The notes under the pieces are model-generated. The model was not told the origin of the DNA, did not search any database, and saw only the letters and a program-made list of their open reading frames with translations. Source: CAZYBC01 sp964645645 (GTDB lineage Bacteria > Patescibacteriota > Microgenomatia > UBA1400 > PJMF01). Taken from it: DNA of 27,239 bases. The stretch covers positions 1-27,239 of the forward strand of contig CAZYBC010000015.1 in the NCBI GenBank assembly GCA_964645645.1, given 5' to 3'. Within the stretch, counting starts at the first letter, position 1. Each line of letters starts with the position of its first letter. Positions 13,808-21,800 of the stretch are shown here, in pieces. The position numbers were made by a program, and so were the translations under genes.

Positions 13808-15631
13808 TTCAACATTAAAAAACGCAAACCCGTTTTGGGGAATTCTTAAATACCCAGGCGCGCGCAAATTAAAGGTATCTTTAAATTCATTACCGGGAAT
13901 ATCGATACTCCCTCGATTAGTTTCTAAATGAACATTACTGGTTTGGCCATTACTATTGTGACTAACACTCACTGACGAAATATTGGTCACTGCACCACCA
14001 GAATTATTAGCTACATCTCGCAATTCATTAAGCGAATAAGGATTGCCACCACCGCCACCAATATTACAGGTATTAATAGTAGTTGGTTGAATCCGATTAG
14101 TGTCTGCTCCATTGGGGTTTTTCCGTACGATCCAAGCATTAATAATGTCACTGAATTCTTCTTGAGAAAGCCAGGGATGATTGCGGCCACAGTTGGCCCC
14201 ACTAGAACTATAACCACTACGATACCAAGACTTATAAAACCAAGGGCTACCCGCCTTATTTTCCCAGGCACGAGTACTCCAATCGCCACTATTCGACTTA
14301 TCCGTGGTATCCCAACCGCTGGTGGTGGAATAACCGCCGTGGGTAGAAGCATACTGAGTGGAAACTGGACTACCGCCACCATCTACTAACACCCAACCGC
14401 GAGTTTCATTAACTGCTTTTTCCCAATCGCCACCTTTTTTGCTATTTTTAAAAACTTGACAAGCCTCGGTGGTACAAATCGATTTAGCGCCGTTATCGGT
14501 ATATCTAATTGCATAAGTACGAGCCGCGATGGCTTGAGCCTTGAGAGCATTAATATGCCAAGAACTTGGCATTTCATAAATTCCTTGTAAATATTGGTCT
14601 TCAAAGGAAATTGTCCCCACGCCATTAACACTAATGCTCCCCATTGCTGGATAATCTTTCTTTAAGGTAGCATCTGGATAATAGGCTTTGAGAATATCCT
14701 CAACGCTTTGACCTTCTTTAGCCCGAGCGTTAGCGCCATACTGACTCATGCCTTTGCGATGAGTATATCCGCCAAAACTAAACACAGCAAAAGAATTGCC
14801 TGGAGCTTGAGCTTTAAAAGCAATCGATGCATTAAAATCATCAGCCAAAGGCACTTCACCCACACTGGTAGTGTAAGTACCAGAACGAGCATTGATAATC
14901 GCTTGCTGAGCCGCTGATAAAGAAGCAATTTTACCTGATAATTCTTGTTGATAGGCTTTAGCGCCTTGGATTTCCTTTTCAAAAAAACCAACTTGCGCCT
15001 GAAACTGTTTTTCCAGGGCAGCCAAGCGAACTTGGTCTTGTTCAAGTTTTTGCTTAGCTTTTTCTAATTGTTCGATTTCGTCTGAGAGATTTTTAATCAG
15101 CCGATTATCTTGCGCTTGTACGCGATTACTATAAGCCACATCTTTGGTTAACTGAGCGGCGTCATTATCCGCTAAAAAAATCATAAAAGGTGAAAAAGCC
15201 CGAGATCTTTTATATGAAGACGCAATGCGATTACTAAAAATCAAATATTGAACTGCCAAATCTTCCTCCTGCTTTTCAATACTAGCTGCTACGTCCACCG
15301 CTTGTTTTTTAGCATTGGCAATCCCAGCCCGAGCATTGGCGATTTTGTTGTTTAAGCTTTTTACTTCCGCCTCAAGCGGTTTAGTTGCCGCTTCAGACAT
15401 GCCTTTGAGTTTTTCTAGTTCATCAATTTGTTGTTGAAGCTCTTCTACGGGATCAATAGCCAGAGTAGTTTGAAAGGTAAAATGAAGCAATAAAAAAGAA
15501 GTTAATAATAGTAACGCAGATAATGCCAAACGCAAAGAAAAAACATTGAAAAACCAATTATTTTTTCTATGGTGCAAATAAGATAGAAAAATTCTTTTTA
15601 GCTGGATAGGAATAAAAAAAGAAACAGACAC
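13796..15631 (-). CDS. SpoIID-domain wall protein with N-terminal coiled coil
   Basis: The protein (611 aa from GTG at 15631) has a basic N-terminus, a hydrophobic signal/anchor (LRLALSALLLLTSFLLLHF, roughly residues 33-54), a long coiled coil (about 60-250) like that of CwlO/PcsB-type hydrolases, and a SpoIID domain (about 285-545). SpoIID marks are GGYTHRKGMSQYGANARAKEG, VEDILKAYYPDATL, YLQGIYEMPSSWHINALKAQ (Glu of EMP is the catalytic position in SpoIID) and AIAARTYAIRY. The GHGVGMSQ motif reads THRKGMSQ. SpoIID enzymes cleave denuded glycan strands of peptidoglycan. A Gly-rich C-terminal part follows. A longer frame from GTG 15673 is rejected because it would encode an inverted-repeat arm and the promoter. 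Confidence 0.85.
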   Translation of the reverse strand: MSVSFFIPIQLKRIFLSYLHHRKNNWFFNVFSLRLALSALLLLTSFLLLHFTFQTTLAIDPVEELQQQIDELEKLKGMSEAATKPLEAEVKSLNNKIANARAGIANAKKQAVDVAASIEKQEEDLAVQYLIFSNRIASSYKRSRAFSPFMIFLADNDAAQLTKDVAYSNRVQAQDNRLIKNLSDEIEQLEKAKQKLEQDQVRLAALEKQFQAQVGFFEKEIQGAKAYQQELSGKIASLSAAQQAIINARSGTYTTSVGEVPLADDFNASIAFKAQAPGNSFAVFSFGGYTHRKGMSQYGANARAKEGQSVEDILKAYYPDATLKKDYPAMGSISVNGVGTISFEDQYLQGIYEMPSSWHINALKAQAIAARTYAIRYTDNGAKSICTTEACQVFKNSKKGGDWEKAVNETRGWVLVDGGGSPVSTQYASTHGGYSTTSGWDTTDKSNSGDWSTRAWENKAGSPWFYKSWYRSGYSSSGANCGRNHPWLSQEEFSDIINAWIVRKNPNGADTNRIQPTTINTCNIGGGGGNPYSLNELRDVANNSGGAVTNISSVSVSHNSNGQTSNVHLETNRGSIDIPGNEFKDTFNLRAPGYLRIPQNGFAFFNVEHKN

Positions 15632-15643
15632 TTTTTCATTATA
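15632..15643 (-). promoter_or_regulatory. Leaderless-type -10 box deciding the SpoIID start
   Basis: On the minus strand, TATAAT (15638-15643) is followed by GAAAAA and then GTG at 15631. The 6-nt gap equals that of other leaderless genes in this window, so the GTG at 15631 is taken as the start. Confidence 0.55.
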
Positions 15644-15646
15644 TAT

Positions 15647-15718
15647 GATAATTACTAATATATCTTTAAACACACCATCGTTCCGCTGGAATGGTTTAAA
15701 GATATATTAGTAATTATC
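15647..15718. repeat. Long inverted repeat H3 upstream of SpoIID gene
   Basis: Perfect 25-bp arms (15647-15671 and 15694-15718) flank a 22-nt centre (15672-15693) containing TTCC-GCT-GGAA, again a small inner stem with a triloop. The left arm covers the expected -35 position of the SpoIID promoter, so it could be an operator or could block read-through. Confidence 0.75.
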
Positions 15719-15795
15719 CAAATAAAATTAGATTAAAATCGTTGCGCTAGCGCCGTATTTCTAAAGTATTAAATGACTATTCTTAAAAATCTTGA

Positions 15796-15807
15796 TACAA
15801 TACAAGG
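15796..15807 (+). promoter_or_regulatory. Leaderless-type extended -10 box of pilin-like gene 8
   Basis: TGATACAAT (hexamer 15796-15801) ends 6 nt before the GTG at 15808. No Shine-Dalgarno is present. Confidence 0.5.
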
Positions 15808-16701
15808 GTGACAAAGAAAAAATTGATTTTATTCTTAATTTTCTTATTTAATCTAGTGGGTTTGATTGCCCCACAAAAGGCATTAGCCAATTTTAGTTGC
15901 GGTTCCACTTATATTTCTCAAGAAAGAAATGGTAGTCAATGTTATTACCCAGGATGTATCGAGGGTGGTGGAAGTGTTTCTATTCAAATAGACAATCTTA
16001 CTTACGGTAGTAAACCTTTTTCTGGTTGGGTTGATTTTCGAGATGGTGGATTACTTTCTACTATTGTCTGTAGAGGAGTAAGATTTAATAACGGCAAAAT
16101 GAATAAACCTTGTAACTTTGCCTTAAGCGAATTAAAAATCGATAACAGTAATCAATTTTCAGTAAGATTGGAATATTCTGGAATTTTAGCTTCTGAAAAT
16201 CAAAATGCTAATGATTTTATTGATATTGCTATTGGCGCAACTGTTTGTAAACTTTCTTTTGTCGGTCAAGATAGTTGTGACAGTAATGCTGGCAATCAAT
16301 GTCTTGATAAACAAGCCGCTGAACATCTATCAACTCCTTTTAGAATTTGTGACCAAGCTAGATCTAGCGGACAAGCCTATGATCAATGTATGGATTGTGT
16401 CGGTGACCCTGCCAGTCCTAAAGGTGTCTGGACTGCCATTGGTTGTATTCCTACCAACCGTGACTCAATTTTCAAAGTTTTAATGCAATTAGGTTTAGGT
16501 TTAGGTGGTGGCTTTGCTTTAATTACTATTTTAGCGGCCTCTTTCCAACTCAGTGTTTCTCAAGGTGATCCTAAACAAACTGGCGACGCTAAAGATAAAA
16601 TTACCGCTGCGGTGATTGGACTATTATTTATTATTTTTTCAATTACCATCTTACAATTTATCGGTGTAAAAGTCTTACAAATCCCAGGATTTGGCAATTA
16701 A
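15808..16701 (+). CDS. Cys-rich ectodomain protein with C-terminal VirB2/TrbC-like module (pilin-like 8)
   Basis: The protein (297 aa, GTG start) has a signal peptide (predicted cleavage after KALA, residue 28), an ectodomain of about 185 residues with 12 Cys, an even number that suggests disulfides, and a C-terminal two-span module (about residues 222-246 and 265-290). The loop FQLSVSQGDPKQTGDAKDKITAAVIGL matches the pilin-like family. It may be a tip, minor-pilin or adhesin form of the small proteins at 4.6-7.7 kb. The next gene begins 2 nt after its stop. The ectodomain itself is not recognised. Confidence 0.7.
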   Translation: MTKKKLILFLIFLFNLVGLIAPQKALANFSCGSTYISQERNGSQCYYPGCIEGGGSVSIQIDNLTYGSKPFSGWVDFRDGGLLSTIVCRGVRFNNGKMNKPCNFALSELKIDNSNQFSVRLEYSGILASENQNANDFIDIAIGATVCKLSFVGQDSCDSNAGNQCLDKQAAEHLSTPFRICDQARSSGQAYDQCMDCVGDPASPKGVWTAIGCIPTNRDSIFKVLMQLGLGLGGGFALITILAASFQLSVSQGDPKQTGDAKDKITAAVIGLLFIIFSITILQFIGVKVLQIPGFGN

Positions 16702-16703
16702 AT

Positions 16704-17303
16704 ATGAAAAAATTACTTTTTATTCTTAGTTTCTGCTTATTAAATCTGGCATTTGCTAAACCAGCCTGGGCCACTGTTTATGGATGTGGACAAAAATATT
16801 CAGCTAACGAAAATAATAGTTGTAATTGTCCTGGATCACCAAGCAACCCTGCTAACTTTTTAGGGTTTAGCTGTTGTGGTTGGGTAGAAAAAAATTATCT
16901 TTGCGTAGCTCAAGCCCCAACCGCAGCTCCAACAAACAACAAAAATACTAATGACGAAGATTTAGGTATTGTGGGTGAACCAGTCACCGAAGATACCTTA
17001 AATAATCTCAATCCTCTTTTGCAACAAAGTACCTTAGATCAAAAAACCTTACAAGACCTTAGTACTCCAGCTGGAGTAATCAATCGTGTTTTAACTTTTC
17101 TTTTTCCCATTGCCGGGTTTATTTTATTCTTAATGATTGTTGTGGGTGGTTTTGAAATGATGAGTGGCGCCGCTAATAAAAAAAGCATTGAAAGTGGCAA
17201 ACAACGAGTAGTTGCTGCCATTGTTGGTTTTATTTTACTCTTCTGTGCTTACTGGATAGCCCAATTGGTAGAGAGAATTTTGGGCGTAAGAATATTGGGG
17301 TAA
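16704..17303 (+). CDS. Cys-rich ectodomain protein with C-terminal VirB2/TrbC-like module (pilin-like 9)
   Basis: The protein (199 aa) has a signal peptide (MKKLLFILSFCLLNLAF..., predicted cleavage after AWA, residue 24), a compact domain with six Cys (about residues 28-70, including CNCPGS and SCCGW), a Pro/Thr/Asn linker, and two spans (about 130-152 and 172-192) with the loop FEMMSGAANKKSIESGKQRVVAAIVGF. It starts 2 nt after gene 8 and is surely co-transcribed with it. The small Cys domain could be a carbohydrate- or surface-binding knot, which is speculation. The 1190-aa secreted protein may once have followed directly; an AbiE pair now lies between. Confidence 0.7.
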   Translation: MKKLLFILSFCLLNLAFAKPAWATVYGCGQKYSANENNSCNCPGSPSNPANFLGFSCCGWVEKNYLCVAQAPTAAPTNNKNTNDEDLGIVGEPVTEDTLNNLNPLLQQSTLDQKTLQDLSTPAGVINRVLTFLFPIAGFILFLMIVVGGFEMMSGAANKKSIESGKQRVVAAIVGFILLFCAYWIAQLVERILGVRILG

Positions 17304-17343
17304 AACCTAATAATAACACAACCATTTGTTAAACTTCTTCGTA

Positions 17344-17410
17344 TAGACAATATTAAAAATAAAGAGTATTATATTTCTAATATATACGTTTTATCGTATA
17401 TATTAGAAAT
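17344..17410 (+). promoter_or_regulatory. AbiEi promoter overlapped by a 16-bp perfect inverted repeat
   Basis: TAGACA (17344-17349), 17 nt, TATTAT (17367-17372). Perfect 16-bp arms (ATTTCTAATATATACG at 17373-17388 and its complement at 17395-17410) with a 6-nt spacer cover the predicted start site and end 5 nt before the ATG at 17416. AbiEi antitoxins are known to repress their own operon by binding inverted repeats, so this is a strong operator candidate. Confidence 0.75.
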
Positions 17411-17415
17411 AAAAA

Positions 17416-18030
17416 ATGAAATATTATGACTTAAGACAACAAATAGCACAATTAATAATATTTTCACTTCAAGACATCTATTTAGTTGATCCAAATTTCC
17501 GCCAAGCTACATTATATGATTGGGAAAAGGCTGGTAAAGTTATCAAGCTTAAAAATAATTGTTATATATTTAGTGATTTTAAACCTGAAAATTTAGATTA
17601 TTATTTACTTTCAAATTTACTTTATGAACCATCATATGTTTCAAATGAACTCGCTCTAAATCATTATGGTGTAATTCCAGAGATAGTCTCTACCATCACT
17701 GCAGTAACTACCAATAAAACTAATTCTTTCACTACATTAAAAAATACCTTCTTATACCAAACTATAAAACCAGAACTATTTTTTGGTTACAAATTAATTG
17801 AAATAAAAAATCATGGAGTTAAAATAGCTTCTCTAGAAAAGGCAATTCTTGATTATCTATATTTTAATTCAGAAATTTCATCAAAAGATGATTTTGCTAG
17901 TTTAAGATGGAATAAACAAGTACTCAAAGATGAACTTAATCAACAGAAAATTGAAAAATATCTTATGATTTTTTCAAATAAAGCTCTTTCAGAACGAATG
18001 AAAAACCTAAAAAAATATTTAGAAACATAA
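17416..18030 (+). CDS. abiEi: AbiEi-family antitoxin/transcriptional repressor
   Basis: The protein (204 aa) has an N-terminal winged-helix region (about residues 20-60: LYDWEKAGKVIKLKNNCYIF) and the AbiEi-type C-terminal domain, with EPSYVSNELALNHYGVIPE, VTAVTTNKT, and IKNHGVKIASLEKAILDYLYF (the family's conserved ASLEKAxxD block). AbiEi proteins repress their operon and neutralise the AbiEii nucleotidyltransferase. The gene ends 1 nt before the toxin start, as in classical AbiE operons. Upstream is a perfect inverted repeat over the promoter. Both genes are more AT-rich than the flanking apparatus genes. Confidence 0.87.
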   Translation: MKYYDLRQQIAQLIIFSLQDIYLVDPNFRQATLYDWEKAGKVIKLKNNCYIFSDFKPENLDYYLLSNLLYEPSYVSNELALNHYGVIPEIVSTITAVTTNKTNSFTTLKNTFLYQTIKPELFFGYKLIEIKNHGVKIASLEKAILDYLYFNSEISSKDDFASLRWNKQVLKDELNQQKIEKYLMIFSNKALSERMKNLKKYLET

Positions 18031-18031
18031 T

Positions 18032-18808
18032 ATGCTAGATATTGACACAATTAAACAAATATATCCTTCTAAATTTCATACTTTTGAGAGAGGTTTACTA
18101 CGGGAATATTTACAGTATCAAATATTAGCTATTTTATTTGGCCATCCATTGAGTCGTAAATTGTCTTTTTTGGGTGGAACATGTCTTCGTATAGTACATC
18201 AGCTACCAAGATTTTCTGAAGACATTGATTTTGATAATACTGACTTAACTAATAATGAATTTGAAGTACTAAGTCAATTTTTACACAAAGAGCTTGAAAA
18301 AAGAGGCTTTTTAGTTGAAATAAAATTTATTTCCAAGGGAGCTTTCCATTGTTATATCAAGTTTCCAGATTTATTGTTCAAATATGGCATATCACCACAA
18401 AAAACAGAAAAAATTTTAATTCAAATTGATACTTTTAATCAAGGCGTAGAATATGCCTCAAACATTTTTATTTTAGATAAGTTTGAATTCTTTACACCAA
18501 TAAAAGTTACTCCAAAAGATATTATCTTATCTCAAAAGTTGTGGACTATTACGCAACGGACTAGACTGCAAGGTCGTGATTTTTTTGACATTATGTTTTT
18601 ATTACAAACAACCCAACCAAATCTTAATTTTCTTCAGAGAAAATTTGGCAACAAAAAATTATCTTTAATAATTTCTAAAATTTTAAGTAAATTAAAGAAT
18701 GCAAACTATCAAAATTTGGCTAATGATATTAGACCATTTCTCATTGATTCGAATGATGCCAATAAAATAAAGTTATTCCCTGATTTTCTGAAGCAAAAGT
18801 TGTTATAA
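18032..18808 (+). CDS. abiEii: AbiEii-family nucleotidyltransferase toxin
   Basis: The protein (258 aa) has the signature KLSFLGGTCLRIVHQL then RFSEDIDFD: GGT at residues 48-50 and DID at 64-66, the metal-binding Asp pair. A second block, KDIILSQKLWTITQRTRLQGRDFFDIMFLL, gives the conserved Lys and R-D-F-x-D-I motif. It forms a complete AbiE module with the preceding antitoxin. Known AbiEii enzymes are bacteriostatic nucleotidyltransferases that act in phage abortive infection. Its stop codon lies inside the -10 box of the next gene. It differs clearly from the AbiEii-type protein at 12.9 kb, so the two were not recently duplicated. Confidence 0.9.
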   Translation: MLDIDTIKQIYPSKFHTFERGLLREYLQYQILAILFGHPLSRKLSFLGGTCLRIVHQLPRFSEDIDFDNTDLTNNEFEVLSQFLHKELEKRGFLVEIKFISKGAFHCYIKFPDLLFKYGISPQKTEKILIQIDTFNQGVEYASNIFILDKFEFFTPIKVTPKDIILSQKLWTITQRTRLQGRDFFDIMFLLQTTQPNLNFLQRKFGNKKLSLIISKILSKLKNANYQNLANDIRPFLIDSNDANKIKLFPDFLKQKLL

Positions 18809-18815
18809 TATACTT
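18804..18815 (+). promoter_or_regulatory. Leaderless-type -10 box overlapping the AbiEii stop
   Basis: TATAAT (18804-18809) overlaps the toxin stop codon and ends 6 nt before the GTG at 18816. The -35 region is weak. Confidence 0.5.
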
Positions 18816-21800
18816 GTGTTAAAAAACTGGCTTAAACCTCTCACCAGTGTTATTTTATTGATATTCGCTTTTTTCTTGCTGGCTAATTCTTTCTTTACTA
18901 TTCCACAAGTCCAGGCCGTTGAATCAGATCGTTCTCCGATTCCAGCCAATGTACTCGCTAATCATATTGATAAATTTTTTTCTCAAGGTGCAAGTGGCTT
19001 CTTAGTTTGGCAATATTCAGGTGATTTATTTGGCCAATTTGGCGGCGTTGGTAAAGGGGTAGTGTTTGGCAATGATGGTAACTCTTTTTTCTATAATAGT
19101 GACAAAAATAGCCGAGACGCTAAAATTTGCCAAACCTTAAAAGCTAAAGCTAATCAGTATGGAGATAAATTTGTTGGAGTGAATATTTTTAATGCTGGAG
19201 CTGATCAATTTAGTAGTGAAGCACTTAAAGCTCATTTTAGCTGGCTAAAAAATGACTGTGGAGTCAAAGTTATCCGTGTTTTTGCTAAAGAAGGTGGTGC
19301 TAACGGTATGAGCAAAGCTCTCCAAGCCGCACAAGGTGCTGGTGTCCAATTAATTATTACTGTTGGTGACTATAGTAATGGAAGCATTGGCTTACCAACT
19401 GGAGCTGGTAAAACTTGGTACGAAACTGAATACAAAAAAGAATATAAAACTTTTGCCCAAAGCATTGTCAATGCTGTTAAAGGCAATCCAGCTTTATATG
19501 GTCTAGAATTAGCCAACGAAGCTCACTGTGGCGGACAATCTCCAGACACTTTAATTGCCTATACCAATAATTGGGGGCTAGAAATTGGTAACTTGCTCCG
19601 TCAAGCTACTGGCAACGTGGGTTATGGTCAGATGGCTGATCCAAATGGCATTTGTGATAGTCCTACCACCGGCGGATTCAAAACTAGTAATAGTATCAGC
19701 CCAATTACTATGACTTCCGCTCACTACTATACTAAAGGCAATCTTGAGGCTTCTTTACAAGCATTAAGTCAAAGTAAAGAATTAGGTAAAGCCTTTTATA
19801 TTGGTGAAGCTGGCTGGCCAGAAGATCAATCAGACGTTAGTGATGGAGAAAGTAGTACTACCAAATCTGCCAACGACTACATTACTTATCCCCTCATTTT
19901 TAATCAAAACCTTAGTCTTAGTTCTAAAGACAATCTCAAAGATGTTATTATTGCTAACTTAGTCCAAGATCAAGGCTACGAAGTGCAATGTGCTAGCCCA
20001 GAAATTTGGATTACTAAAACTATTTTTGGTGAATGGAAACGATTTTTTGAGATAAACCCGAGTAATAGTATGACGCCATTTTCAATTATGATGGGTAATA
20101 GTGGCAGTGAAGATGTAGACCTTACTAACGGTAAAATTGCGATGTTTAGAGGCAGTGAAGCCAGTAGCTTAACTCAAAAAGGCAGCTCTTATGAAGGCTA
20201 CTTTGGCGTTTTATCCGAAATTCCTACTAACTATAATAATCAAGCTGACCCAGTTAATTCTGGAGTGGCTAATTCTTTACTGACTCTTGATCAGCAATGT
20301 GCGCTTAAAGTTAATAATTTGCTTACCGCCAAAAAACTTTGTGAAGCTTTAGAAAATCCCAAAGAATGTGCTCTTTACACGCCAATTGCTAATACTGATT
20401 TTTATTTATATAGCCCCAATTCTAAACAAAGCTTACTCGAAAAATATAATGAAATGATAAATAAAGAACCACGGCTGGGTTGTAAAGCTTTAGCCGAAGA
20501 TTGGCAAAATGATTACAATATCAGCCAAGCTGATTTTAATCTTCTTAAAAATGCCATCATTAATACTCCCATTAATCTAGATAAAGTTTATCGTTATGCC
20601 TTTTTAGTGATTGCGCCACAGCAAGATTCTGATGATAACCAAATGATTTCATTAGCTTGTTCAATCAATGATAAATCTGATCAATTCTGGTTTTTAGGCC
20701 GTTTACCTATTCCAGGAGAAGATTGTACGGCTAACTACAAAAATATTAGTAAACATCAACCAATGTTTTTAGCTTTTAAAATTCCAGATTTTGGCACCAA
20801 CCGCACTAGTGAATTAAAATTTAAAGATAGCGCTCAAGTTACCGCTCAGGCCATCACTGACACTGATTATCAAAAACTAATGAAAGAAAATAGTGACAAA
20901 GCCAAAAATGATCTTGTTACCAAAATTCAAACTAATCAGGCTATTCACTGGGGAGGCGATGAAATTGCTAAAATGGGCATGGCTATCAACTGTTCTGGTA
21001 TGCCTCAATGTGTTGGAGCTGATGGAAGCACCATTATCCGCCAAGCCTTAGTGGATATTATCAATGGCAGTGCTTTAAGTTGTGATAGTGATTCCTGGAA
21101 TAATAGTAGGCCAACTGCTGATCGATATTTAGATGATACTACCAAAGACACCCCTTCTCCATTAGGTTCAGTGGAAAAAGCCGGTGATATTTCTACTAAC
21201 GCCAATCAGACCGTAACTTTAAAAACTGATTTTCAAAAACAGTATGATTTTGACGATTTCTTAGAAACTCCTCCGGCTCAAAAAACTGCTGGTTTTGATT
21301 GGGGTATCAGACTGACTGACGCTTTAGCTCAACGGCTTTCCAACCCCACCAAACCCGGCAAAGAAAATAGCAAAAATGACGTGAGAGTAAAAATTTATAT
21401 TGTGGCTCCATTAGGTGCTAATTTAACTGCCATCCAAAGTTCACTCAAATCATTATTTGATAATGAAACTTTTGAAAAAATGGTCGCTAATAACACTCTG
21501 CCAGATTCTGGAGATGCCCAAGGCCGTATTCCTAAGTATTTTCCATTTACCGATGCTGAATTTGGCTATTCCAGCGAAGACGTAGAATTATTTAAAGATG
21601 GCACTTGCGGTTGTCTACGTCCTGGTGAAACTTGGGCCAACCTTTCTGAAAAACGGCTGGCTGAATTTTCTGAATGTGAGCGCAACTGTAAAAACAAATC
21701 TTTTGGCATCAAACTCCAAGACAATAACGTGGGTTTATTCCATCTCGGCGCCAAACTAGGCTGGATGATTAGAAAAATTCAAGAAAATTTACGCGAAATT

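Noticed and set aside
14011..15045. Several open frames of 70-120 codons on both strands within the SpoIID gene
   Set aside because: They overlap a full-length gene with clear family motifs and show no recognisable domains or start signals of their own.
15629..15673. Longer SpoIID start at GTG 15673
   Set aside because: The added 14 residues would be encoded by the arm of inverted repeat H3 and the TATAAT box; the GTG at 15631 lies 6 nt after that box, as for other genes here.
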